Shown here piece after piece: positions 1 through 11,937 of a stretch of 64,000 bases of DNA. Below the pieces are notes generated by a model that was given only the letters and a program-made list of their open reading frames with translations, did no database searches and had not been told where the DNA came from. The position numbers were made by a program, and so were the translations under genes. Within the stretch, counting starts at the first letter, position 1, and each line of letters begins with the position of its first letter. This DNA comes from Bimuria novae-zelandiae CBS 107.79. Its lineage: Eukaryota > Ascomycota > Dothideomycetes > Pleosporales > Didymosphaeriaceae. The stretch spans positions 372,001-436,000 of the forward strand of contig ML976699.1 in the NCBI GenBank assembly GCA_010015655.1, in the 5' to 3' direction.

Positions 1-690
1 AACCTAAGGCGAGCTTTAACCTCGCCGCCGCAGCCTAAGCGAGTGAGCCTATAAAAGAAGAAATTACTAGATTAAATAAGCGTATTATCTAGTAAAAGGA
101 GAATATCACTCGCGGCCTTAACTTTATTCTACTAGACTTAAGTAACTTAAAGCTATACGCCTTTATTAACGTATTATTTGCTAATAATAAGGATATATTA
201 TTATAAATAGGCTTCGTAATTACGCTTGGCAATAAGACTAAAGATAGCGATTATAATTTTAAGTTTACTAGTAATATTATCTACTAATTATCTATTAAGT
301 GTAAGCGCATTACTCGTAGCGTTCTTGTATCTAAGATCTACGCGATAGCCTATAGAGTTAATATTATAATTATAATTAGCGGTATAATTAACATAATTAT
401 ATAGTAACTTAACCTCCCTAATGTCTCTATCGTCGTGTGCACTAACTCACGCTCCTTATATAATTGCCTTATTAAGCTTAGTACTACTAAGGAGAAGCGC
501 CTTATAATTAACATTATAGCTTTGCGTAAGGCCTATGAGCGCAATAATCTTATAGACATCCGCTAGATTAATAGACGTGATAATCTAGCAGACTTAATAA
601 CTAAGACTAGCTCTAACTTAGCTATAAAGTATCTTATTAACTATAACTAGCTTGAGCTTCGCGTGCAAGGCTAGGTCAATCGTGCTAAAG
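1..690 (+). pseudogene. copia pol C-terminal RNase H fragment
   Basis: The conceptual + translation carries the C-terminal landmarks of fungal copia polyproteins: a stretch reading SRSLYNCLIKLSTTKEKRL, then IIALRKAYERNNLIDIR and DNLADSITK. These match the RNase H end of copia pol, which degrades the RNA strand during reverse transcription. Several TAG/TAA codons stand where Gln or Trp is expected, as RIP would produce, so no protein can be made. The family assignment is strong; the exact end is approximate. Confidence 0.8.
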
Positions 691-886
691 TTAACACCCT
701 AGAGTATAATTATAATAGCAAGAAGTAGTAAGTCTATAAAAGGAGTAGCGAGATAAGCACTAAGAGGACGCGCACTAGCGCTAGTCTGGTTAGAAAACTA
801 GTAACTATTACAGATTGTGTTTTATTACAGATTTGAGCGTTCTGGGCTGAACTGGCCACATGTAGCATAAAAGAAAAGATAGCTAG

Positions 887-1128
887 TGTTGGCTTCAAAC
901 CTGCGCAACACTGCTATAGCTTTTACTACTATATAGTTTACTTATAGTTTATTACGTAATTTGCCTATGGTTTGTTGCGCTAGTCCTGATTAGGCTAGCA
1001 AGGGACAAACCACGCTCGATAAATACTTCTTACAATAGCCCACCATAATAGATCTGTAATCAAGAATCAAATCAATACCACATCGTTGTAACAAAGTCTT
1101 GATCTAACAGCCTATTGCCGTATCAACA
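887..1128 (+). repeat. copia family 1 LTR (3' LTR)
   Basis: 242 bp beginning TGTTGGCTTC and ending TATCAACA, giving TGTTG/CAACA ends. It aligns over its full length with 56984-57225. The differences are almost all C/T or G/A transitions, as expected when two copies are RIPed independently. Confidence 0.9.
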
Positions 1129-2208
1129 TAAGTCTCTATTAATAGTGAATATGAACGAGCTATTAGCCTTTTTATAAAAATAATTATGGGATAGTGTTTT
1201 TTACTAAACGAGACTTTTTATTGCTTACTTTAGAAAGTCTAGGTTAGTACTATAAGGTAGCTATTAATACTTTAGGCCTTTAAGGCTATAGGTCCATTAC
1301 TTCTATATTTAGAGGCTATCCTTAAGCAGTTTAATAATAATTACCTACTTGATTAAAATTTTTAGAAAAGCTTAACCTTGTACTTAGCGTATTAGATAAG
1401 AGAAAAATTAATAGGCTTTTAAAGGTCTATATTAATATAGAGGCTAGTAATATAGCTAAAAAGCTAAGTTAAACTATACAATTAATCTTTACATAAGCTT
1501 AGCTTATAAAGTATAAAATTAGGACTTATAAAAGGCCTTATCTATTTAAAAGAGACGCTTAAAGTAAGGCAGGTCTTTACTTTTTAATTAGCTTTATAGA
1601 AATTAAAGGAAAGCTGCTCTTTATTTATCTTATAGTATATAGTAAGTACGTAATTATTAATATAAAGAAATACTAAGGTGTAGTAATTATAGCGTTAAAA
1701 AAGAAAGTAAGTAGAGCCTGTTAGGCTAATTAGTACCTTAAAATAAGGCTACTCTAAAAAAGGCGTATTACTTAAGTAGTTATTAAAAATACGCGTGTAA
1801 AGTAAAAGGCTAGTAAAGTTATAAAGTAACGCTTTAAGTAATAGGCCCGTAAGGCATAAAGGTAACTTTAGAATTATATTTTATTATCTAGAAAGGATTA
1901 TAAAAAGTTTTAAAGCCTTTTAGTAAAGCTATTAAGAAAAAGTAGCCTTATCGTAAGGCTATAAATATTAATAAAATTTTATTTATTATATCTGACTTAA
2001 AGTCGCGTAATAGCTAAATAATTAAAATACTAAGTAAATATTAATAACTTAAGCAGTTAGTAAGTATCTATAGGCCTTAGAGACCTTTACTCTAGAAACT
2101 CTTATAATAATATTAATTATAGGTGGCTTAGTAGCCTTATGTTGCTAGCCAAGCGATTTTGTTAGGGTGTGCATGACCTGACAGCGCGCACGATCTGCCA
2201 AGCTACGG
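1129..2208 (+). mobile_element. pogo-like (Tc1/mariner) transposon, 3' remnant, heavily RIPed
   Basis: The + strand holds a decayed C-terminal half of the same kind of transposase seen at 53691-55799 and 46323-49350. The tail near 2098-2140 (a CTTATAATAATATT stretch then a GTGGCTTAGTAGCC-like stretch) matches the sequence just outside the ORF end in those elements. The probable right end is near 2208, where ACGG is followed by TA as in the element at 51559-53688. The left end is missing because the copia family 1 element inserted here. No function remains. Confidence 0.55.
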
Positions 2209-2491
2209 TATAGACCGTATTCTGTTCTTGTAATAGTATTGTACATAATTTAACCATCGAAATGGACTCTCTTGGAACAACTTAATTAGATGCAAGTCAA
2301 AAACCTTCGACTCCCAAATAGCGCGTTGCTGGGGCCGCAGCTCTCGCGTCGGCTAAACCTGCCCTAAATCTCGTCATCAACCATCACGGTGTTTTGGCCA
2401 CAATACATCAATTGATACATCAATCCAACAATCATAACTTCTAAAGCGCAAAACTTAGCAACAATATTGCCCGTGAGAAGTAGATTTTCCC
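2209..2491. other. unique, moderately GC-rich stretch upstream of the gene fragment
   Basis: Base composition changes from TpA-rich to balanced sequence without repeat signatures. It could be the original 5' flank and promoter of the broken gene starting at 2492. No RNA gene or second coding region is visible. Confidence 0.4.
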
Positions 2492-2767
2492 ATGGGCCGC
2501 ACCGAGAAATCGCAGGGCCTCGCGCCGCCAGCGATAAGAAAAGACATTCGCGCCAAACAGGCCCGCCGCATTATCAATAAAGTCGTCCCAGCCATTTTGG
2601 CATCGAATGCAAGAGCGCGCAAGAGCGCAGAAAACAGCGAACTCATCGTCGACCCAGGTCCCATCTCTGCAGCTACATCAACACCAAAAGAGAAAGAACG
2701 TGCCGACGACAACGATGCGAAATACATCAAGCGCGTGTTCGGTTCGAGCGTGACCTCAACGTCATAA
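2492..2767 (+). pseudogene. N-terminal gene fragment, possibly a microbial-type PARG (TIGR02452-like) protein
   Basis: Ninety-one codons of un-RIPed, GC-balanced coding sequence start at ATG 2492 and end at TAA 2765-2767. The product is basic at its N-terminus (MGRTEKSQGL, then RKDIRAKQARR) and contains INKVVPAILASN and SELIVDPGP. From general knowledge of fungal proteins this resembles the extreme N-terminus of TIGR02452 / microbial-type poly(ADP-ribose) glycohydrolase proteins, which hydrolyse ADP-ribose chains. The catalytic macrodomain-like part is absent because repeat sequence follows. The coding nature is well supported by composition; the family guess is tentative. The stop may simply be where the repeat joins. 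Confidence 0.45.
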
Positions 2768-3028
2768 ATAGAGGTCTAATTTCGTAAGATAGCCCTAGCT
2801 AAATTAACCCTTACTAGTGTTAACAGGATTCTTACTTATACCTATTTAAGCGCGAGATTATAATTGTCAGGTACTATTTAGGCCTAGTTATATACAGGCT
2901 TAAGTGGGGTATTACGATCTTGGAAACTTCAAAGGCAAGGATACCAGTCAGAGGCACCGGTGGGGCCATGGCCGGCGAAGGAACAGAACAAGGGCAACAT
3001 AAAGAAGCGCGGGGCAGCTTAGGTGAGT
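2768..3028. other. repeat-flank sequence left of the gypsy element
   Basis: An AT-rich RIPed piece is followed from about 2915 by a GC-rich patch reaching the LTR at 3029. The patch has a short open frame, but it runs into the LTR and has no recognisable domain. It is probably the remains of an older repeat into which the gypsy element inserted. Confidence 0.35.
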
Positions 3029-3505
3029 TGTTACGAGCTCAGGAAACCCGGATAGTGACACAACCACAGACGAGGATGAATAGGGGGAGGCAGAGGAGGT
3101 TATGCTACAACTAGCCCGCAAGGACTCGCGGGGTCGCTTATGTTAGCTAGGGTTACGTAACTCTAATCTAATAGTAGCTCTAGATTAAGGCGATCCGCTA
3201 AGAGCTTTAAACTATAGTAATCCGCTAAGGGGGGCAGATCACCTAGAGATAGAGGAAGAAATAGACTAGTATATAGTATAGTAGATCCTTCTATGTTGTT
3301 TCCTTTCTTATACTTAACTTATATATTTTCTATGGGGGTATATTCTCTTATATAGACTAATAGTTATTTTATTTTTTTATAAAATTAAATTATTCAGCCT
3401 CGCGCTAAGTGTCGCATTAACTTATATTATTAAATAATTTATAAAGTACTATAATAACTTACTACTCTAACTTAGATTAGATTAAGATATAAGCACCTTA
3501 TAATA
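3029..3505 (+). repeat. gypsy chromovirus 5' LTR
   Basis: 477 bp starting TGTTACGAGC. The expected terminal TAACA reads TAATA, a RIP-type change. It has the same length as the partner at 11938-12414. Confidence 0.9.
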
Positions 3506-3539
3506 CTTTAACTACCTTATAATATAATAGTAGGACTTA

Positions 3540-5450
3540 GTTTAAGCATAGTAGCTCTAGCACCTAAAAAAAAGACCCTAAAAAAGATAGTTATTAAATA
3601 AGTAGCTTAGATAACCTAGCTATAAGAAATTATTAACTAGATAAGTAAAAAGATAAGTAAATAAGAGGTAGTAAAGTATTAGCTAAAGGTCCTAAAGCCT
3701 AAACCCTACTCTAGGAAGGGCTATTTAGGAATATTTCTAACTTAGATAAAACTATTTATCTACTATAACCTAGAAAAGTTTAATATAAACTAAGATAAGA
3801 TCCTAGTTACCTATATAAATATATAAAATAAGGTAGCTATATAGGCTAGACTAATAATTAATAACTTCCTTAAGAATAACAAACTAAAGGACTATAATTT
3901 AGACGCTACTAAAGACGCCTTTAAAAACTAAAAGTCTTTTTATAAAGCTATAAAAGGAATATTTAGTATAATTAATAAAGGGTATTAGGCTAAGATACGC
4001 CTCTAACGCCTACACTAAAAAAAATTAGTAGTACTTTATACTTTAAAATTTAAATAGATAGTAGCAAAATTTAATAAATAGGGAGAGGCCCTACTTATAA
4101 TTACCTACTATAATAGGCTAAAGGAATTAGTTAAAGACAAACTAGTCTACTAAGGAAATATAAACGATCTAGAAGAGCTTATAAATAATACTATTAAAGT
4201 AGATAATCGCCTATATAAGCGCAAGCTAGAGAAACAGCATGACACCTGGCTAATTACTAGAAAAGAGACTAGATCTAGGCCCGCAGGAAGAGACAGGGAC
4301 GGAGACGTTATTATGACTGACAAAGCCCGATGGTACAAAAAGAAAAACGGCAGGGGAAAGCAGCCGTACAAACCTAAGAAGGGCTATTAGGGTCGAAGTA
4401 GTATCTTGTAGGAAGAGCGAGAACGGAGGTTTAAAGATAAGGCCTGCCTCCGATGCGGCAAGCAAGGCCACTTCGCCAAGGACTGTGAAGGTCAGGAGAC
4501 CAAGGTCAATACGACCAACCTCCTACGAGTAGCCATGACCACCCTTACGCCGGCAGAAGCCGACGAGGTGGACCTCACGCAGGAAATCCCGGAACCAATA
4601 GAGAAAGAGGAGGAACGGAAAACCCTCCCTGAATACCAGATCTTCCAGCGACTGGCAGACGACACCTGCTGGATATGCAGCAGTACCCTGCACCACTCAT
4701 CTCAGTGTGAGGCAAAAGTAGTCGTCCAAGGAGCACACGCATGGGACGCCTATTGGCTGGCTAAGAAACTACAAGGACCCCCGAAGCATTTCCTACGCCA
4801 GATTACGGTACTAGAACGACATGAATACGCCAAATGGTGGCAATGCACACGAAAAGGATGCCAATAGCACTCTAAGGCTAGAGTCAAGGCCTCTTATTTT
4901 CTAAGTGGCTTAGAGTATTATAAGCTAAAAGAAAGCTAGTACAGCGTACTAAATAATTATTATAAATACTTTTTAGTCTATTAAGCTAAGTACTATAAGT
5001 AGAATAGCTAGTATTAATACTTTAATATTACCTGCAAACTATATAGATAATAAAAGTTTAAAATAGGCTAGTTTCCTTAGGGCCTAAACCCCTAAGATAC
5101 TAGCATAATAATAGAAAGCACGTAATTAGGAAAAAACTTAAATTACTTATTAATTAAATAAGACTAGTGTAACCCCTAGTACTTCGCGCACCTAAGCCTA
5201 TAAAAGGAGGTAACTTTCTTTAATAGCTACCTAGGATATAGTATATTAGCCTAGAATAAATGCCTTACTCTAAACTGCCTATAATATAGTATACTCAAAG
5301 TATATAAATTTAATAGAATTAGGGAGACCTATGCACTATATTAATAATAATATAAGTAGTATAAGATTAAAGAAGTCTTAAAGCTAGCCTAGCTTAAGGG
5401 ATAGATCTAAGAGGTAGAAGCCTTATAGAAGGTTTAAGATAGGTTTAAGG
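3540..5450 (+). pseudogene. gypsy gag with zinc knuckle
   Basis: The + frame reads as a Gag-like protein with a CCHC zinc knuckle near 4445-4490 (ACLRCGKQGHFAKDC), which binds element RNA during packaging. From about 4235 to 4870 the sequence is GC-rich and free of RIP-type stops apart from TAGs at about 4388 and 4408; downstream of 4865 and upstream of 4235 stops are dense. A second Cys/His-rich stretch (CWICSSTLHHSSQC, then WWQCTRKGC) lies in 4665-4865. The frame is broken as a whole. Confidence 0.75.
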
Positions 5451-6093
5451 ACTTAAAAAACTAGATTATTATTAGGTAACAAGCCATACTAGTAATAGTA
5501 TAATTATTATAGCTTATTAAGTAGATACTTACTAAGTTAAGAGATACTTAATTAAAAATATTATAGTGCATAGATATCGTGTTATAGCACTTATTAACTT
5601 AGGGGCAGACGCGTGCCTAATCACCCTATAAGTAGTTAAAAAATATAATATACTATATTGTAACAAGAAGATACTACTATAAATAGGACTTATAAACGGG
5701 ACCTAGTAATAAGGATATAGTAATAGTTAGCTAGGCCTTAAGATAGCGCTAGTACAAGTTAATATAAAAGGCTTAGAGAGCTAATATATTTTTACTATTA
5801 TAAAGATAGGAGATATTAAAGCTATTATAGGATATAAATAATTAGAGTAATAGAATTTATAGATAGACTAGATTAAATAAACAATCCTTCCCTAAAATCT
5901 ACTAATAATAGCTTAGGCAAGCCCTAGCGAAAGGGAAACTCCTTAAAAACTTTAGGCAAGAAAAAGAAACTAACTATTTAAGATATAAGAAATATTAGTG
6001 TATAAGATAGATAAGATCTTAAAGTAACACCTAAGATAAGGGCACTGCATATAGGTCTAGGAAGCTAAAATAGTCTTAAAGGACCTAGGTCTA

Positions 6094-6548
6094 TGTTAGG
6101 TTCCATCTAGGATAGCTGGTCCTAAACGGGCTAAGGTTGGTTCTCGGGCAGGAGTACTTGGTAGGACGGGAGAGGGTGTAGTGATAGCTCACGCTTGTCA
6201 CTGGGGCGTTGGTATCGAAGGTGTGTACAGCACAATCAAATCAACAAGGTTGCTTAGTCAGATCCAAACGATAGATTGATAAACAGGTTGAACGCGAATA
6301 TGAGAGATCATTCTCGCGTTCCTATATACATAAGGATTTCTGTACCATCCAAGGTCCTGCTGCCATCCATGGCTGGTGTCACCATCCACGGCTGGTGCTG
6401 CCCTCCATGGCTGGTGCTGCCATCCATGGCTGGTGCTGCCTTGGCTGGATGGTACATCACGTGACCTCGGTTGCGCAACCCCACCAAGTGTCACCCCCGC
6501 TGAGGGCCCGTTGGTCCTCCGCGTCCTATACATGTTCAGATCCTAACA
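6094..6548 (-). repeat. solo LTR of gypsy family 2, un-RIPed, with 5-bp target duplication
   Basis: 455 bp, TGTTAG...CTAACA, flanked by a perfect GTCTA on both sides (6089-6093 and 6549-6553). In - orientation it aligns with the LTR at 58927-59401 outside the U3 minisatellites. It is GC-balanced and keeps CpA dinucleotides, unlike its host pol gene. Open frames inside it are by chance. It contains four 19-bp repeats (6363-6438). Confidence 0.93.
6363..6438. repeat. 19-bp minisatellite, 4 copies, in the solo LTR
   Basis: Four tandem 19-bp units of the form CCATCCATGGCTGGTGCTG with one to three substitutions. They lie 110-186 bp from the LTR start, where the related LTR at 58927 has an unrelated 53-bp repeat. 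Confidence 0.9.
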
Positions 6549-8731
6549 GTCTACTAAAAGAATATAAAGAATTCGCGGACTTATTTAAAGAGTATAATAA
6601 GACTATTCTGCCTAAATATAAGGAGTAAGATTATAAAATACTACTAGTAGAAGGCGCTAAGCTATGGCTAGAGCGCCTAAGGCCCCTTACTTATAAATAA
6701 GAAAAAAAGTTAAAAGAGCTAATATAAAAAAATCTACGCTTAAGAAAGTAAAAATTTAGTTAGAGCCTTATAGCCTTCCCTATACTTTTGATTTATAAAA
6801 AGGATAGCAGGCTATAACTCTATATAGATTATAAATAGTTAAATGCTATTATAGTTAAAATCTGCTACCTATTACCCCTAATAACGGAGCTTATAGATCG
6901 ACTCTAAGGAGCTAAGTAGTTTACGAAATTTAACCTCTAAGATAGATTCTATAGGATTTAAATAATAAAAAGCTATAAATAGAAAACGGCTTTCTGCACG
7001 CGATATAGTCTCTTTAAATATATAGTTATACTAATAAGGCTAACTAACGCACTAGTAACTTTTTAGGAGCTTATAAATTAAGTATTATATAAATACTTAG
7101 ACGTATTTTGCACGGCATACCTTAATAATATACTAATATACTTAAGTAGAATACTAGAAGAACATAAGAAATATATTTATAAAGTATTATAAAAGTTACA
7201 AGAGTATAAATTACTTCTACACTCTAAGAAATGTAAATTCCACGTCACGGAAACAGAATATCTAGGATTTATAATATCCCGGGAAGGTATTAAAATAGAC
7301 CTAAAGAAGATTATAATAATAGAAGAATAGTTACTACTAGACTTAGTAAAAGATATCTAATTCTTTTTAGGTTTTATTAACTTTTATTATAAATTTATTA
7401 AGAACTATTCTAAGGTCACTGCTCTACTAACGGAACTTATAAAGTTAGGAAAATAGCGACCTCTATAGGAGGTAGAGAAAAAAGCCTTTAAATATCTAAA
7501 GCGCCTATTCCTGACGGCACCCCTACTATAGATATACGACCTAGAGCGACAACATTATATCTATATAAACGTATTGGATTATGCGCTAGGGGCTGTACTA
7601 CTATAAGAATATAATAATAAGAAGAAGTAGAAACTAGTCTTTTATTATATAAGGAAGCTTTTAGGAGTAAAGCTTAACTATAAGATTTATAATAAAGAAC
7701 TACTAGTAATTATTAACTATTTTAAGTAATAAGAAGTATAGCGTAAGGGAGCTAAGTACTAGATAAAGGTATTTTTTAATTACTTTAATCTAACACGCTT
7801 TATAACAACTAAGAAGCTTAATTAGTAATAGGCTAGATAGTTTAAATAGATAGTAGAATTTAACTTCTATATTACGTATTTACTAAGAAACGTAAACGCT
7901 ATAGTAGACGCACTTAGTAAATAATTAGATTTTATAAAAAAAAATAATAGAGGTAACTATGTTATAATTTTAACTTATGTAAAGGACGGAACCCTTTACT
8001 ATAATAAGATATAACTTACGCTAGCACTAGAAGTGCGATGCGTGGATTTTACCTATTATAGACTAGCTATAGATAGGATATAGGATTATAGTAGGCTTAT
8101 AAACAAGGATCGCTAAGCATATAATCTTTACTAAGCTATAAGAATAATAGCACGAGACTATTAAAACCATATTTAAATTAGTAAGTAAGTAGCTCCGCTA
8201 CTAATAAAGAAGTTATATAAAGATAAGGACTAGGGATACTTAGGAATTACTAAAATAACGCGTTAGATTACAAACAAATATGCTATCCCTAGGCTATACT
8301 AGGCAGTATAGAAGGTACTAGGCAACTATTTAGCCTGTTATAAGAATAAGCTTAAGGAATATAAGCCTTATAGCCTCTTATAGCTGCTATAGCCACCCCT
8401 AAGACTATAGTCTAGTGTGGCCATAGACTTTATTATAAAGCTACTAGTATTACCAGCACTACGAAATAAGGATCCCTATAATTTAATTTTAGTTATAATT
8501 TATTAACTTACTAAGGTGTTAAGATTTATGCTAATTAGGGAAGCTATATTAATAAAAGAATTAGTCTATATAGAAGAATAAAAACTAATATTATAGGTTA
8601 GATAATTAGATAAGTTTATTATAGATAGGGCTAAAATATTTACATTATCGTATTAGACTATGTTTATAGCTAAATTAGGAATTTAGCATAAGCTCATAAC
8701 AAGTTTCTACTTTAAGATAGATAGCTAAATA

Positions 8732-10524
8732 AGCTCGGCTAGGTAGTTTCCGGACACCCGGGGTTTCCCGACACACCGAAAGCAGCAGTCCTACCCACCA
8801 AAAGTTAACATATGTTGATTATATACAATTACAGTTGCTATTAAGTACACATAGATTTAAAAGTTGGTGCAGTAGTATCTTTTGCAGCCACAGGAGCAGT
8901 AGCAGATGCTTTAGACGACCTGTTTTAGGCTTGCTAAGTCTTGGTCTCCTTCATTGCATCTACTATCTTCTTAATATTGGCAAACCTTTGGTTTAGGTCT
9001 GTTTAAACCCGCTTTCGTAGCTGCTGCGGGCTAAGGACACTAAGTTTTTCTTTTAACTATTTATTCTCTTCCTTTAGGCCTGCTACTTTTATATTTGTAA
9101 TTAATAGGCTCTTACTTGCCTTTTAAAATAATATCTAAGTCTTATAAGTTAAGCTTTTAGGCTTTTAAACCTACTACTAAGCCTAATAAATATCCTGTAG
9201 TTTCTAGGGTGTCCTAAGGAGACTTTTAGTTAGTGACTAGGGTTATTTCTTAGATAGAGTTATAACAGGCTTAGTCCGAACCTATAATAAGTTAACAATT
9301 TTATTAATATTAAATAGATAGAGGCTAGTTACCTTTTAGCTAGCCTAAATTACTTTCTCTATTAAGCCCTCTTATCTTATATTATAGTAGCATTAGATAA
9401 AGCGCTCCCTTTTAACTAGTACTACGTTATTAAAGCTTACTAGAGCCTTAATCTACTTTTAGTACTTACTTTTAATAACAGAGAATAGAGCAAGATCTAG
9501 GGGTTATAAGATATATAAAAAATAAGTAGGTAAAAAGAGTAACTTAATATTATTTTACTTATAGGTCTATAGGAAGTTAATATTAATGTAACTTTTATAA
9601 CTATTAAGTATTAGTAGCTATAGCTAACCCGCAGATATAGTAATTTCAGGAAGAAATACTTAATATAGCTATTTAAGGCTAATAGTATTAAATATCTATT
9701 TATTCTCTTAGGCTGTATAGAGCTAATTAAGGACATTTTAGGCTAAAAACTAGCTTATTTATAAATATTATCCCTTAAAAATAACGGCGGGGCGTATCTT
9801 GCGACTAGTAGCTAAAATATACTTAATTATTAACGTCTAGTGCCTATTTTTTAGAGACTTAACGTAAGCTTTCTTCTTTAATAAGCTAGCAAGCACCTAG
9901 CTATTAGAATATACGCCTAGAGTAACCCTAGTCTTATTTATATTCTATATATTATTATAGCTAATACTAAGTTGTATTTAAGTAGCCTTAAATACCTCTA
10001 GGAACTATCGTATCTCTTTTAATATAATAATATTAGACCTAAGAGCCTTAATTTTCTTACTAATTATAGATGCGACGCGTAGGTTCTATTAAATAAATTA
10101 TAAGATCTAGGCCTTACTAAGAGGGTTATAGTTACTATTTATTTATAAAATTTAACTCGCTATATCTCGCGCTTAATTATATATAGGGGGGAAACCTTAC
10201 GCGTCTTCTTTAAGTATTTAATTAATAAAAAAATTCTTTTATAGGGGAGTCAATTATTATTAATATTAATAGCTAGTCGCGCTGTTAATCACGCCCTTTA
10301 TTTAGTTATAAAAGGTGCTTTTTAGAATACTGTACGTATTAGTAGTGTCTTAAACGCTACTATATACGCTTATATAGTAATTATTAATAGCCTAGCTAAT
10401 TACCTCCTTACAGGGATTTATTATAATTCGTGGTGTAGAAAAGTAATACGGTGAATAAAGCTATAACGCGTGATTATTAAGGTGTCTAGAAACCCTAGGT
10501 GTCTAGAAACTACCTAGCCGAGCC
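8732..10524 (-). mobile_element. Fot1/Pogo-type Tc1/mariner DNA transposon
   Basis: 1,793 bp bounded by inverted repeats of about 43 bp (left CTCGGCTAGGTAGTTTC; right end is the complement with RIP-type changes) and flanked by TA on both sides (8730-8731, 10525-10526). It interrupts the integrase core of the gypsy element; the reading resumes at 10525 when aligned to the other gypsy copy near 23060. The left TIR is less mutated than the right. Confidence 0.9.
8900..10250 (-). pseudogene. Fot1/Pogo transposase, RIPed
   Basis: The - strand frame shows DDE-transposase landmarks of the Fot1/Pogo group: NKTRVTLGVYSNSQVLASLL-like text at the first catalytic region (expected Asp now Asn), then RPAVIFKG, LLILNSYKSY (second region, expected DGHGSH) and LYILQPLDLALFSVIKS (third region, Asp retained). 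The enzyme would cut and paste the element at TA sites. Many TAG/TAA codons and two changed catalytic Asp residues make this copy dead. Limits are approximate. Confidence 0.8.
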
Positions 10525-10526
10525 TA

Positions 10527-11290
10527 GAGAAAATAAACTAGACGTTAGAATAATATCTCTAGATATATGTAAACAAGTTTTAGGATAACTAGGTTAAGCT
10601 ATTACTAATAGCCTAGCTAGCATACAATAGCGCAAGATCGGCGACTATAGGATACTCGCCATACTACGCTAACCAGGGATGTGAGCTGACGACTTACTAA
10701 GATCCGTTAGATATCGAAAGCGTCGCGAAGGACGTAGCTAATAAAGCTAAACTTATGCGAGATCTACACGAGACGCTATATAAAAATATTATATAACGTA
10801 ATAAGTAAATAGCGCGATAGATAAATAAGAAAAAGATTATAGGACTAACTTTTAAAAAGGGGGATAAAGTCCTCCTTTTATAAAAATATTTTAAAATAAA
10901 AAGGCTAAGTAAGAAGTTAAATAACCTTTAAAAAAAACTATTTAAGGTTTAAGAAGTTAAAAGGCTAGTAAATTTTAAACCATAATTATTTATAAATACA
11001 CGTATACACCTAGTTTTCTATAATTTTTTATTAAAACTAGCACCACTAGACGCCGAACTAGAAATATAACTTAAATTTAAGGACAAGGAGTACAAGATTA
11101 AAGTAATTAAAGACCTATAAAAGATTAGACGTTAGTATAAGTATCTAGTAAAGTAGGAAGGGTGGCCAGAGAACTATAATACGTAAGAACTAGTATAGAA
11201 CCTTACAAACTATAAGACAGCGCTAGAGAAATTCCACGCGGAGTATCCAGGAGTCCCGTAACTAGATTAGCTAGGAACTTAGAAAAGTTA
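10527..11290 (+). pseudogene. gypsy pol, 3' part (integrase end and chromodomain)
   Basis: After the Fot1 insertion the same gypsy frame continues with the integrase C-terminal region and ends in a chromodomain near 11120-11260: YKYLVK, EGWPENYNT and FHAEYPGVP are readable. Chromodomains bind methylated histone H3 and characterise chromoviruses. Stops of TAG/TAA type are frequent. From about 11290 to 11937 the sequence is element 3' non-coding region with no frame I can support. Confidence 0.85.
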
Positions 11291-11937
11291 AAAAACGTAG
11301 AAGGGTTAAAAAAAGTAAATAAGTTAGCCTATAACTAGCCTAAGTTAGATATAGGTAGTAGTAGTAAAGATAGAATAAGGGCGCTAACGTTTATACTTTT
11401 AAAAAAAAAGGCTTTAAGATCCTAGCCTTATACTCTAGACGCTTTAACTTTTTTATTAATATAATTTCTTTTATCTTATAATAGTATTCCTTTTTTTAAA
11501 TATTAAATAACTTTTATTTTCTCTAACCTAGTTCCTCCTTTAAGTAAAAGATATTACTTTAAAGACAGCGTTACTTTACCTTTATTTCTTATCGCTTAGT
11601 CTACGTTAAAACTAAACTATACTAGACTTTCGCCTAAATATAGTAAGCGTAGAAGCTAGTAGATAACTCTACTACGTATTTTAGCCCCTTTTCTTTATAA
11701 TGCTTATATAAAGTTAGCATCTTAATATCCGCGTCTAGAATAGCCTTTATCTAGTCCTAGTAGCGTTAGTTAAAAGACGGTGTTAGGACTTTAGGCATAG
11801 TTAGGCAGGTAATAATAAAAGTATAAGGTAAACTTATAATAAAGGCCTTAATAACTACTTATACGCGCGCACGCTAGCGCCGCTATATAATTATAAAATA
11901 ATAAGTATTAAGATAATTACTCTAAGAGGGAGGATAA

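Larger units (their letters stand above)
1..1128 (+). mobile_element. Ty1/copia retrotransposon, 3' end (family 1), RIP-degraded
   Basis: The window opens inside the 3' part of a copia pol gene and ends with a complete 242-bp LTR (887-1128). The same LTR recurs at 56984-57225 with identical length, so the family is present at both ends of the window. The coding part is open in one frame apart from TAG/TAA codons. The element is inserted in the pogo-like remnant that resumes at 1129. The 5' part lies outside the window, so the target duplication cannot be checked. Confidence 0.85.
5560..8731 (+). pseudogene. gypsy pol, 5' part (protease, RT, RNase H, start of integrase)
   Basis: Domains in order: aspartic protease near 5570-5650 (motif now NLGAD, expected DSGAD), interruption by a solo LTR (6094-6548), RT with the polymerase motif near 7110-7140 reading AYLNNILIY (catalytic Asp pair changed to Asn-Asn), RNase H around 7500-7900, and the integrase zinc-binding and core regions from about 8150. 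Every domain contains TAG/TAA codons at Gln and Trp positions. The frame is otherwise collinear, so RIP rather than frameshifting killed the gene. Confidence 0.85.

Noticed and set aside
6363..6438. Regular short repeats considered as a CRISPR-like array
   Set aside because: The 19-bp units are contiguous with no spacers and lie in an LTR of a eukaryotic genome.
6258..6628. Frames of 62-91 codons rich in repeated peptide
   Set aside because: They are translations of the 19-bp minisatellite in the solo LTR.
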